A DNA stretch of 64,000 nt from Macrostomum hystrix (taxonomy: Eukaryota; Platyhelminthes; Macrostomidae). The translations under genes and the position numbers were made by a program. Below, in pieces: positions 46,625-58,300 of this stretch; position 1 is the first letter of the stretch; each line of letters starts with the position of its first letter. The stretch covers positions 1,843,501-1,907,500 of the forward strand of contig CATNEN010000015.1 in NCBI GenBank assembly GCA_950097015.1, in the 5' to 3' direction. Below the pieces are notes generated by a model. That model saw only the letters and a program-made list of their open reading frames with translations. It was not told the origin of the DNA and did no database searches.

Positions 46625-47296
46625 ACAATGAATTTAAAATATTGTTTTGAACAATTTGACCTGACCTAACTAGAGCACACAGAGAAAGCGATTCGCCTCT
46701 CGAAGCTGCAGATCCACCTTCAATTCTTTTCTTTCTCTACATTTTGCCAAGCCAAATTACAATAAAAACAATAAGATCGCTAACTAGGGTGATGAGGTGT
46801 GCGACTGTGAGTCAAGCGGGGGCATGTGTATCACACAGAGGGAGAGGGGAATTGTGGGTGGGATTCAAGCCAGTCATGTCGCCTACTGACAGAAACTGTG
46901 GGGTAAGCAGCTCTGAGACACAGGAACACGCGAGGACAAACGCCGAATGAAGAGGAGAGACTGGGACGGGTGGCAAAGTTGGGCCAAAGCGAGGATTGGA
47001 GCCGAGCAGCCAATCAGCTTAGACGATGGAGGACTCGCAGAATCCCCTGGCCTCCTCATCCCTGCTCCCAGATGCTGAAAAAGCGCGGGTCGCAGCAGTT
47101 GTCGATAGGCCACTCGCTTGCAATGCCCTCCCTCACCTCTCACTAGAAGTGTTCCTTCCTTCCCCCTTTGACTTCCCATCAGCTAAAACCTCAGTTCCGC
47201 CCCGACCCGTCATTCTCTTAAAGGTTTCTCAGGTCGAAGTCCTCTGGAGACAAGGACAAGGGCGGCAAGAGAGGCAGCAGCGGCGATCCTGGAGCC
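46625..47296. other. 5' flank of PPEF gene
   Basis: Presumed promoter and 5' untranslated region. No TATA box was recognised, and GC content rises towards the start codon. Confidence 0.4.
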
Positions 47297-47340
47297 ATGG
47301 GGTGCGGACCCAGCTCGAGCGGTGCTTCTGAGGACTCCCA

Positions 47341-47373
<33 letters not shown>

Positions 47374-49411
47374 GAAGCAGAAGGATGCCGGCAAGAAGTC
47401 TGGCAAGCAGAAGCAGCAGCAGTCGCTTCTGACCCAGTCGAGCCAGCAGGGTCAGCGCCCCAAGTCACCCACCAGCGGCGGCAAAGACTCCGCGCCAGTT
47501 GACACCTCAGTCGAGGCGCTGAGCATCAAGTCGGCGCTGCTCATCCAGAAGTGGTACCGCCGCTACAAGGCCCGCCTGGAGGCCCGCAGGCGCACAACTT
47601 GGATGATCTACCAGAGCATCGAGTACTCTAGCGAGGCCAGCCAGCTGCACCTGTACAACTTCTTCAGCGACATGATCCAACTGACTGACAACAAGCCGGC
47701 ACAGCAGCAGCTGAGCCCAGCGGAGCCCGCCGGGCCAGTCAACAGCCGCTTCGCTGAGCGGCTTCGCCAAAAGAGTCTCGAAGAGGAGGACCAGGAGCTG
47801 CTGGAGCTGACAAGCTACGAGGGCATGCAAATCGAGAAGAGCTACCGCGGGCCGCACCTGAGCTTCCCGCTGAGTGTCACCCATGTCCAGGTGCTGATTG
47901 ACAGCTTCCGTCAGGGCGGTCAATTGCACGCCCGCTACCTGCTGCAGCTGCTGCACGAGGCGCGCCTCCTCCTGAAGACCAAGCCGAACGTCTACCAGGC
48001 CAGCACCAGCATTTCGCGCCAGATCACTGTGGTCGGCGATCTCCACGGTAAGCTGGACGACCTGCTGGTAATCTTCTACAAGAACGGCCTGCCAGACGTC
48101 ACCAACCCGTACGTGTTCAATGGCGACTTTGTGGACCGTGGCGCAAACTCTGTGGAGACGGCGGCGCTGCTGTTCGCCTGCCAGTTGGTCTGGCCGAACG
48201 CCGTCTGCATCAACCGCGGCAACCACGAGGACCACCTCATGAACTGTCGCTACGGCTTCATCAAGGAGGTCCAGGCGAAGTATAAAACTGCGGCTAACAA
48301 GATCGTCCGCCTTTTCGGCGACATTTTCTCCTGGCTGCCGCTGGCCACCAACATCGATGACAAGATCCTGGTGACGCACGGTGGCATCTCTGACAAGGTG
48401 GACCTTGAGCGCGTGCAGAAGCTCGACCGGCACCAGTACCTGTCAGCCCTGAAGCCGCCAGTCAGTGACAACGAGAATGTCAAAGTGGACTACAAGGAGT
48501 GGCGCCAGGTCCTCGACCTGCTCTGGAGCGACCCCAAGCCGCAGGCCGGCTGCGCGCCGAATACGTTCCGCGGCGGCGGCTGCTACTTCGGCCCAAACGT
48601 CACCGAGGCGTTCCTGCGCCGGTATCGGCTCTCGCTACTCGTCCGCTCGCACGAGTGCAAGCCGGACGGCTGGGAGTTCTGCCACGGCGGCACCGTGCTT
48701 ACACTGTTCTCAGCCTCCAACTATTACGAGGACGGCAGCAACAAGGGCGCCTACGCCAAGTTCGACTCGCAGGGCAAGCCGCACATTGTGCAGTACATGG
48801 CCAGCAAGGCGCGGAAGCTGCCGGTGGGCAGGCGGCTGTCAACAGTGGAGGAGGGCGCGCTCAAGGACCTGAGGGCGAAGGTGATCGCCAGCCGGACGGA
48901 GCTGACGGCTGCCTTCCAGCGCTTTGATCCCGACAGAACCGGCTCGATCCGGTTGGCGGACTGGTGTGAGGCCATGGAGCAGACGCTGAAACTCGGCCTG
49001 CCATGGCGCACGCTGCGGCCTCACCTCGCCGAGCTGGCCAAGGACGGCCGGCTGCTGTACATGACCAGCTTCGACTGCGGCAGCATCGAGACCAAGCTGG
49101 GCGCCGGCGCCGGCAAGGAGGTCGCTGGTTCGCTCACCGAAGCGGTCTACAAGAACAAGGAGGAGCTTGAGACCATCTTCCGCATCATGGACAAGGACAA
49201 CAGCGGCCACATCAGCTTGGACGAGTTCCAGGAGTCCTGCCGGGTGCTGGCGCAGGCCACGGGCCGCCAGATGACGGAGGCGGAGGTTGGCGACATGGCG
49301 CGCTCGATGGACCTCAACAGCGACGGCTACATTGACTTCAACGAGTTCCTGGAGGCCTTCCGCATTGTTGACACGAGCAAGCGGCAGGCGTCGGTGGCAA
49401 AGGCCCAATGA
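47297..49411 (+). CDS. PPEF: serine/threonine protein phosphatase with EF hands (PPEF/RdgC family), intronless
   Basis: A single 704-codon frame. N-terminus MGCGPSSS is a candidate for N-myristoylation and palmitoylation, so membrane attachment is likely. A Gln run follows (about residues 16-25). An IQ-type calmodulin-binding motif lies at about 80-97 (LLIQKWYRRYKARLEARR). The PPP catalytic domain has GDLHG (D248, H250), GDFVDRG (D277), RGNHED (N309, H310), SHECKPDGWEFCHGG and FSASNYYEDG. Three C-terminal EF hands start at D544 (ends in Asp instead of Glu), D632 (DKDNSGHISLDE) and D672 (DLNSDGYIDFNE). This order is exactly that of Drosophila RdgC and vertebrate PPEF, calcium-responsive phosphatases of sensory cells. 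The gene is GC-rich with a strong C/G third-position bias, unlike its AT-rich flanks, and has no introns, which could mean a retrocopy. All catalytic residues are intact. Confidence 0.96.
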
Positions 49412-49691
49412 GGAGGCGGATTCGAGATTGCAGAACCGAAAATGTACTTTTAGAACCTCGAAGCAGAACAAATTCCGTAAATTATTGACTCATTTGATCA
49501 CGTGACTTGGCCGATAAAAGCGATTTCCATCGCTAGCCAATCAGTAAGCGGCTAGTAGAAAGTGGATGCACTTTTAAATGATTCTAACCTATTTTTCTTA
49601 GAGAAAGTCGCAGTAAACACTGGTACTCAATCATTAATACCAACAAATTCTATGTGTTCAACTTTAGTAAAGACGATTGCATCACATTCTA

Positions 49692-49697
49692 AATAAA
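49692..49697 (+). terminator. poly(A) signal of PPEF
   Basis: AATAAA about 280 bp after the stop codon, in an AT-rich 3' region; the likely cleavage signal. Confidence 0.6.
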
Positions 49698-49699
49698 GT

Positions 49700-51299
49700 T
49701 TAGAATACTATTTGCAAATACTATTGCATGAGGTCGTTTCGTTTTCCGTCAGTTTCTGTATTCGCCAGAGATCGCCACTGTCTGCTGTGAAAGGGTAACA
49801 TTTCAAAGGCGTTGAAAATGCGTTTGCGTGCTATCAATGGCTGCAATTCCTATTGCTGCCTCCACTGAGCAGATGACGAGGCATCGATGTTTTAAAACTA
49901 AGTAATAGTTGCTCCCACTGTTTACTGCTTACAATACAAAATCAATTTTATTCCAAACAATGTCCCGGACATCAAGGAGAACATTGGATAAAGTCACTGG
50001 AGTCAATAAGGGAGAGGATTTGTAATCCTAGCATTTCAGGGTCACTAAATCAATATTCAGCACGGGTTACATCCTAACGAAATCATTGGCACTGGCTTGT
50101 CAGGCAATATCTCCTGACATTGTCATTTTTTAATCTAATTTACGACCGTAAAAGTGCAAATCTAAAACTCTAAAACAATTTTCCGAACCAGTTAACCCGA
50201 TTTTAGAAGCCAATCTCAAATCAATCAATTCTCGAGGAAGATTTCACGGGATTGCGCTGAATTTTTGTGTGTAATTTAAAGAGTCCTTAAAATAATATTT
50301 CTAAAAAAAAATTCAAAAAATCCAGACCTTATTGTCCGTCTCCATGGTAACAGAGCGTCGAAATTGCAGTGTCGCGCGATTGAAATGTTTGAACAGCTAA
50401 ATTGTTACATTGTATCCGTATTGACACACTGATCTTTTGCAGTTGTAGTAATTAAATTTCACGATTGTCATGTCACTTATTGCTGTTTCTGAAGTTTACT
50501 CAGAGGGTCATGAGTTCGAATCGAATTAGCGAGGCACATTAGCGAATTGTGTGCACGTGTCTGTGTGTGCTCAGTAGTGATTGGAATGGGCAGAACCGTT
50601 TGTGTGATTGCGTGATTCCTAGCATATGCCTATACAAGCTTGATTAGGTTCTGCTTTGGCGGGAAAAATATAAATATGATTTTTTAGCCGCAAATAAACT
50701 GTTCGAAACCTTAGGAATCGATCGCAATGGGAGGGACAACCCGAGGGGGAATGAATAAGCATGGGAGAAATACTGCGGAAACACTGGGAGAGGAAGGGAT
50801 CGACTGGGAGTCACCAACCTCATCCGCTTTGCTTGCTGCCAAGGTGCAAAAACCGCTATCTAGCGCTAGTTGCTGGGGCGATGCTAGCCAGGTAAACACA
50901 GACTATGGGAATGCGATATTAACTCAGTCCAATCTAACAAAAACTCATGAAAATCTCTACCAATCGCGCTGAAGCTTATTTTCATTTAGACTTCAATCGG
51001 TTATCCCTATGCATTATTTTATCTGTAGAGTACATCCTCTTATATCCCTGCTTCTGACTAGAAAGTAGGATTATTAAAAATAACTCAATCTTTCACCGAA
51101 TGCAGCAAAAATGTGGCTTCCAGAAGACCCGGGCAACAGAAAAAATACAACGGAAAACAATTTTTTCTCCTGTTTACCATTTTGAAATGAATTTTGCAAG
51201 AAGCCACATCAATTCAGACAATTTGTGGGTGATCAATGGGCGACTCACGACTTATGTCACGATGCCAAATCTACTCACCATATCACTTACTTGCCTGCC
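49700..51299. other. intergenic, AT-rich
   Basis: No gene recognised. It contains a SINE remnant at about 50505-50610 (separate entry). Confidence 0.45.
50505..50610 (+). repeat. SINE remnant, copy E
   Basis: ATGAGTTCGAATCGAA resembles a B box. It is followed at short distance by TGTGTGCTCAGTAGTGATTG and ATGGGCAGAA, which match the tail of SINE copies A and B. The middle is deleted. Confidence 0.55.
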
Positions 51300-51855
51300 C
51301 TCACCCCATCACCCCACTCACCCCATCGCCTCACTCACCCCATCACCTCACTCACCCCATCACCCCATCACCTCACTCACCCCATCACCTCACTCACCCC
51401 ATCACCTCACTCACCCCATCACCTCACTCACCCCATCACCTCACTCACCCCATCACCCCACTCACCCCATCGCCTCACTCACCCCATCACCTCACTCACC
51501 CCATCGCCTCAATCACCCCATCACCTCACTCACCCCATCACCTCACTCACCCCATCACCTCACTCACCCCATCACCTCACTCACCCCATCACCTCACTCA
51601 CCCCATCACCTCACTCACCCCATCACCTCAATCACCCCATCACCTCACTCACCCCATCACCTCACTCACCCCATCACCTCACTCACCCCATCACCTCACT
51701 CACCCCATCAAATCACTCACCCCATCACCTCACTCACCCCATCACCTCACTCACCCCATCGCCTCACTCACCCCATCACCTCACTCACCCCATCACCTCA
51801 CTCACCCCATCACCTCACTCACCCCATCACCTCACTCACCCCATCACCTCACTTA
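51300..51855. repeat. 17-bp minisatellite
   Basis: About thirty-three copies of CACCCCATCACCTCACT with few variants; open in all three + frames. Confidence 0.95.
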
Positions 51856-52162
51856 ACCTCTCAAGAACTCTCAAACTCTTCTGGCGCTAATCAGCCAGAT
51901 TAATGCCATCTCGCAGTGTCGCAAATCTCCATATAATCCCTGTTCCTTGCGAATACCTTGATCCGAAAAAAATTGCACGAAACTGATAAGATTATAATGG
52001 CAAAGGGATTTGCACTTTTTCAATTATCCTAGTGATGGCAATCCGCAGGTGAGCAGCTACATGTATGTAGCTCAGTAACACTTCAAACACTTCTTAACGC
52101 TACAGCCGCTTTTGTGCCAAAAGTGCTTTACTTTTGCTTGTCCTACTCAACCTCATACAACT
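51856..52162. other. unique spacer
   Basis: No feature recognised. Confidence 0.4.
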
Positions 52163-52686
52163 ACTCTATCCTGTACTGACTGACAGTCTATCCTGTACTG
52201 ACTGACAGTCTATCCTGTACTGACTGACAGTCTTTCCTGTACTGACTGACAGTCTTTCCTGTACTGACTGACAGTCTATCCTGTACTGACTGACAGTCTT
52301 TCCTGTACTGACTGACAGTCTTTCCTGTACTGACTGACAGTCTATCCTGTACTGACTGACAGTCTATCCTGTACTGACTGACAGACTATCCTGTACTGAC
52401 TGACAGTCTTTCCTGTACTGACTGACAGTCTATCCTGTACTGACTGACAGTCTATCCTGTACTGACTGACAGTCTTTCCTGTACTGACTGACAGTCTTTC
52501 CTGTACTGACTGACAGTCTATCCTGTACTGACTGACAGTCTTTCCTGTACTGACTGACAGTCTATCCTGTACCGACTGACAGTCTATCCTGTACTGACTG
52601 ACAGTCTATCCTGTACTGACTGACAGTCTATCCTGTACTGACTGACAGCCTTTCCTGTACTGACTGACAGCCTATCCTGTACTGAC
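52163..52686. repeat. 22-bp minisatellite, left part
   Basis: About twenty-four copies of a 22-bp unit with core CCTGTACTGACTGACAGTCT. It is interrupted at 52687 by a retrotransposon end and resumes at 53426. Confidence 0.95.
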
Positions 52687-53425
52687 GGGTTGGCGCAGTC
52701 TAACAAGGTGGAGCTGCTGTGGATCCCTGGGCATGCCGGGTTCACAGGGAATGAGATGGCGGACCAGCTTGCTAAGGCTGGAGCAGCCAGCTCCCTGTTG
52801 GGCCCGGGCCCGGAGTCCCCGATCCCCATCTCAGTTGTCAACTCCAGCATCAACTGCTGGATGGAGACCCAGCACCGGAGGAGGTGGTCCAGCACCCTGA
52901 ACTGTCGCCAGTCCAGGGCTGCGGTGCCAACCCCTTCTAGTAATCTGCGTAAGGCCTTACTCAGGCTTAACCGCAGAGACCTAAGAGCAGTCACTATGGC
53001 TCTTTCGGGACATGGCTGCTTTACCAGACACCGCTACCTTCAAGGCCACGTGCCTGAGGAAACGTGTCCCTTCTGCTGCTCCGGACGCGAAAATGCAGAG
53101 CATTTCATCTGCCACTGCCCGGCCTTCACCCGGGCCAGGCTAAAACATCTCGGGCCGGCACCGACTCTCGCCGAAGCCTGCTCGCCCGAGAACATCCCAC
53201 AGCTCGCCCACTTCCTCCGGGATACCGGCCGAGCTGATTTCTTCCCAGCCTATAGCGAGGAAGATCGCGCGGCGGAATCGACCGACGGACCACCCTGAGC
53301 GGCACCGCCTCGCTGGAGGCTGTCTGGCTGCCAGGGGTTAGCGATATGGGCGGCATCAGCCGCCTCCTCGCTGCGTCCGTCATGGAGGCTCCCTGCCGCT
53401 AAGTCAAGTAAGTAAGTAAGTCATC
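52687..53425 (+). mobile_element. 5'-truncated non-LTR retrotransposon (RNase H end) inserted in a minisatellite
   Basis: The open part 52687-53298 encodes the end of an RNase H domain ([20 protein letters not shown]) and a C-terminal Cys/His module ([18 protein letters not shown]). It is closely similar to the element at 59053-60452. It ends with a GTAAG-type tail (AAGTAAGTAAGTAAGT) and is flanked on both sides by the same 22-bp minisatellite, so it inserted into that array. The reverse transcriptase, endonuclease and most RNase H catalytic residues are missing. Confidence 0.88.
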
Positions 53426-53490
53426 CTGTACTGACTGACAGTTTTTGCTGTACTGACTGACAGTCTTTCCTGTACTGACTGACAGTCTTT
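53426..53490. repeat. 22-bp minisatellite, right part
   Basis: Three more copies of the CCTGTACTGACTGACAG unit, continuing the array after the retrotransposon. Confidence 0.93.
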
Positions 53491-53496
53491 TCAATA

Positions 53497-54252
53497 CTGT
53501 CTGACACAGCCTGTCCCATAATGTCTGACGCAATCCGTCCCATAATATCTGACACAGTCTGTCCCATAATGTGTGACACAGTGTGTCCCATAATATCTGA
53601 CACAGCCTGTCCCATAATGTCTGACACAATCTGTCCCATAATGTCTGACACAGTCTGTCCCATAATATCTGACACAGCCTGTCCCACAATGTCCGACACA
53701 GTCTGTCCCATAATGTCTGACACAGTCTGTCCCATAATGTCTGACACAGTCTGTCCCATAATATCTGACACAGCCTGTCCCACAATGTCCGACACAGTCT
53801 GTCCCATAATGTCTGACACAGTCTGTCCCATAATGTCTGACACAGTCTGTCCCATAATATCTGACACAGCCTGTCCCACAATGTCCGACACAGTCTGTCC
53901 CATAATGTCTGACACAGTCTGTCCGATAATGTCTGACACAATCTGTCCCATAATGTCTGACACAATCTGTCCCATACTGTCTGACACAATCTGTCCAATA
54001 ATGTCTGACACAGTCTGTCCCATAATGTCTGACGCAATCCGTCCCATAATAGCTGACACAGTCTGTCCCATAATGTCTGACACAGTCTGTCCCATAATAT
54101 CTGACACAGCCTGTCCCACAATGTCTGACACAATCTGTCCCATAATGTCTGACACAATCTGTCCCATACTGTCTGACACAGTCTGTCCCATAATGTCTGA
54201 CACAGTCTGTCCCATAATGTCTGACACAGTCTGTCCCACAATGTCTGACAGT
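53497..54252. repeat. 24-bp minisatellite
   Basis: About thirty-one copies of a 24-bp unit with core CTGTCCCATAATGTCTGACA; ATATCTGACACAGCC variants recur in a fixed order every few units. It follows the 22-bp array after about one transitional unit, and the two share CTGACAGT/CTGACACAGT, so one may derive from the other. Confidence 0.95.
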
Positions 54253-54794
54253 GTGTCCTAACGTGCATGCAACAACAAAATGACGTACATATGCTAAAAG
54301 TAGCCACTTAAGAAAATGTTGCAAGCAACATGAAGATAATAGGTTAAGCAAAATAATTGTTTAGCAAGGCAAGAGCTATTTTAATTTCAACAAATTGGCC
54401 AATAAAGTTCATCAAAGCGAACTTAGAAGCCGAGTGTGCTTCAGAAAACACAACTTTCTATATCCGTTCTTCTCATTTACTGAAATATGCCTAACTTTCT
54501 ATAGGTTTATGTAATGTTAACTATAAGCAAAGACAATGTTTTAAAGCAATTATACATAAGATTGGTTGTGTCTAGTTAATATATTATATTCACATTAGAA
54601 AACACAGCTAACTGGATTAAAATCTAAATTTTATTTAGAAAAAGAACTGCAACAACACACCCCAGAGACTTGCGAGCGAAAATAAAAGTGCTTTAGTTTT
54701 CATAACAAGTTATAAGGGTCTGCAGGTCTAGAAATTGAAATTTAGAATTTAGGATTTGTCATTCGGTGAAATCTAAGCATCAAAATGACTGGCT
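54253..54794. other. AT-rich unique spacer
   Basis: No gene recognised. Contains AATAAA-type and TTTATT motifs usable by either neighbour. Confidence 0.4.
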
Positions 54795-55045
54795 GACCGT
54801 TAAAACCAAGTGACCGTGCAAATCAGTCATTATTACCCAAATGACCGTGCAAATCAGTCATTATTACCCAAATGACAGTGCAAATCTGTCATTATTACCC
54901 AAATGACCGTGCAAATCAGTCATTATTACTCAAGTGACCGCGTACAAATCTGTCAGTATTACCCCAGTGACCGTACAAATCAGTCAGTATTACCCCAGTG
55001 ACCGTACAAATCAGTCAGTATTACCCCAGTGACCGTACAAATCAG
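54795..55045. repeat. 31-bp tandem repeat
   Basis: About eight copies sharing AAATCAGTCATTATTACCCA and GTGACCGT; the later copies change to CAGTATTACCCCAGTGACC. It lies in the 3' flank of the NDUFA10 gene. Confidence 0.9.
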
Positions 55046-55344
55046 TCACTAAGAACCTAATAGTCTTTTCAAATAGTCATTCAATTCTAATCAATTACTA
55101 CCTCAAATAGTGAGCATTTAAATTGGTCATAGACACAGTACCCTTATGACCAATAAAATAGGTCATAACATCTCTAATTATAGATAATTTGACAATTCAG
55201 ATCAGTCATAAAACACTCAAATGGCAGTTAATACAAACCCAAAAACTTTATAATCAAAACCTCATACAGGTGCAAATGAGCTACAAAATTAAGCAGAGGC
55301 AGTTCCTATCGAGTTACACGCAGAGATGAGAACTGAACGGTTCT

Positions 55345-58300
55345 TCAGTCCTTGGCGTACAGCACGTCGATTTTCCTGTTGTAATAGCCGAAGTTGCGAA
55401 ATACGGCCATGATCTTCAGGGTGTCCTCGTCGTGCCAAAACATCTCCTGGGGAATCGACTTGCGGGCGTTGCCAAGCAGGACATCCACCGTGGACTTGCT
55501 GTCCCACGGGTTCAGCGCAGACCACTCCCGCTGCCTGGGATCCCGCTTCAAAATCTTCATCACCTCTCCTGCCTCCTGCAGAGTCAGGCCACCCTCCGGC
55601 ATGTCGTCTGGCACCTGCGGGTTGAGGGAAAACCGTAAATTCTTTTCTTAGTTGTTAAGGCTGCTTGAGCTTGGGGATCGATTAGAAAGTGGTGTGTCGG
55701 TAAGACTTGGGGATCTGTCAGACAGGGGATCTGTTAGACTTGGGATTTATCTGACATGGGATGTATCAGACTGGGGATCTGTCAAACTAAGTGATCTGTC
55801 AGACTGGGGATCTGTCAGACTGAGGATGTCAGACTGAGGATAAGCAGCAGCAGACCTGGATGCCGCAGAGGATCTCGCAGAGCGGCTTGGTGTCCTTGAA
55901 GCGCAGTCGGCTAAGATTCTTGCAGTCCATGTTGAAGGTGGCCTGACGCCAATGGATCAGTTTGGTGTCAATGTCAGTTGACAGGTGCTTCTGGTCCAGA
56001 TCGATTTTGCACAGCTGCTCGGCAATGTAGGTGATGTCATTCTCGTCGTTGAAGTCGTAGTCTTCAACATCGATGGTGGTGACTTCAGAGAACCTATTTA
56101 TCGATTTAGTGAAGATGTTGGGAGTCTTATACACCTAGACCTTTAACAGTAGAACTACCAGGGGGGGGAGAATTTTCCCTGTCAGACCTTTCCCCGTGAC
56201 CATTTTTTGCGCCGCACCCAAATGGAGCAACGCAGGCACACGAACACAAGAACCCGGGCCAAAATTTTGTTGCGCATCTTCTGAAACAAGAATCCAGTCG
56301 CCAGCTCTTCAGACCGTCGAGATATTCAATGGTTCTGGCCGAAGGTCTTATTCTTCCCACTGCGCCTCAGTGCGGCCTTGCCAGGCCTTCAAAATTGATC
56401 AGCCCGTCACCCGAATGTGCCTGCATCATCTCCGTCTTCGGTGGTCACCTACCCTTATCTAGAAAAATTTGCTGGACCTAAAAAAATTCAGGGGGATTTC
56501 TCCCCCTTGGTATAAAAACGGGCGGCAAAATGGCTTGGTTAACTGTTGACATTACCTGACTATTACTTACTATTTATTTAAATACTAGGTTATTTTTACT
56601 GTTAATTAAACAACAGACCAACCTGGTAGCCTTGGCCAGGTACTCGGACTCATAGACCTGCTTGACAACCTCCAGGAATTTGTCTGTTACACCAGACTCC
56701 CAAGGCACGGCGCGTTTGTCTAGATTTTTTCTACTAAGCGACACCGGGGCGCGCAGGTAGATGATGAGGTGAGGCCTGAACAGGACGGACAGCACATTCT
56801 TCTCGTAGTAGAGAAACCAGTCTCGAGCATCAGCAGACATTAGGCCACACTCGGCCATGGCGCGGGCGAACACGTAGGTGGCAAATGGACTGCGGTTCAT
56901 CACGAAGCCCTGGCCTGTACAATAGGGATAATTGTGGGATCTTGAGCTAAACATATGTATTAATTAACATTCAACAATATATGCACACAATTGCCTTAAG
57001 GACAAAATAAGAGAGTTAGGGGGAATGTAGACAAATGTTATAGTTTGTTGTCTTAGTGCTAAATAGATAATGAAGCAATTTGTTACAAAATTTAACTGTA
57101 CAGCATAATCATAATCCAGAAACTTGGAATACCAAGGAAAATTATATTGATGTAGTATTTGGGTTCCTAAATAAAAACAGAATCATAAACATAGTGCTTT
57201 GATTTTAAACTTTAAGAATAAAGAAGTGACTGTATTATAGTTATTACTGAATACATTTATTTATTTATTTCATTTTTATATGATAACTTGCATAATACAT
57301 AGCATAAAGCCAAGCTATTATTAGTACATAGCTAATATCATTTGTGTCATCTTAGCTATATGATTTTTAGGGATCCTAGACACTTCGTCATCTTACAACT
57401 TTGTCATCTTACAACTTCGTCATCCACTTGGAAGGTAGGACACTTCGTTATCCAGCCAATTTGCATGCTTTAAAGTTTGGTCAGTTCGTCATCTACTAAT
57501 AACAAGCAATCAAGTTCATCATCAATAAAGCGAGGGTGGGGTGGTGGGGCAGAGGTGTGAACACACTTCACACTCTAAATTGTCAAAAAGAGGTGTCAAA
57601 ACTGATTTCATTATAAGTGTTGAAAGATAGGTGCTAACACAATGTGAGGAGGGGTGGGGAGTGGTGGTTCTGTTCTAACTTTGAAAACTTTTGTTTTATA
57701 GATGACGAAGTGTTCTTAAGTCTAAGTCTCTTCATCATCCACCCTCTAAGATATTGGACAGATTGTCATCTGGATGACAAAGTTGTAAGATGACGAAGTG
57801 TCCAGGTACCGCTTTTTACAACTAAATTTAGACCTATGAACTTTGGTACAACAGTACCTGATCTTGATTAGACCTAATCCTGAGAAAAATTGTTTCTAAA
57901 ACTAATAATACAATGCAATTGCTAAAATCTACTAAGACTGTTGTAGGCCTAGCTGCTTGTGTGCTATATATGTGTTATATGTAAATATTCATAGAATAAT
58001 AAATAAATAAGAAATATATTGAGAAATATGAATATATTGCAATAAAACTAGTCCATTTTAAATCAAAAATTTAAATTTTAAATGACTACAACTTAAATGA
58101 ATTTTTGTGGTATAAATAATACTAATACACAGTTCAAGCATAGCAATACTCATTTAAAAAATGGTAGCAATTGTGCAGGCTCAAAAACTATAAATATTTC
58201 ATGTAGCTGTAGATTGTGTAGCTAGAATAAACATACAGCTTTGCATCAGTATAGTAGCCTCACAAACCTGTATTGAAAAGGTGAGCACAGCCTTTCCAGT

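Noticed and set aside
44402-46650. Three overlapping 650-740 codon frames rich in Gly, Glu, Lys and Arg
   Set aside because: All three + frames are open across the same 22-bp satellite, which happens when the unit lacks stop triplets; no non-repeat domain is attached.
47507-49471. Long antisense frames of 210 and 308 codons over the PPEF gene
   Set aside because: Shadows of a GC-rich coding sequence with biased third positions; they contain no recognisable domain.
51100-51903. Ser/Pro/His/Thr-rich frames in three registers
   Set aside because: Translation of the 17-bp array.
53399-54351. 240-300 codon frames on both strands
   Set aside because: Translation of the 24-bp array; the unit is a multiple of three.
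55829-56134. NDUFA10 exon 3 starting at the upstream TCTAG before 56134
   Set aside because: That acceptor would join exon 2 in the wrong frame, whereas AAATAG before 56093 keeps the frame.
56127-56462. Frames on both strands in NDUFA10 intron 2
   Set aside because: They lie within the TTAA-bounded insertion and resemble no protein known to me.
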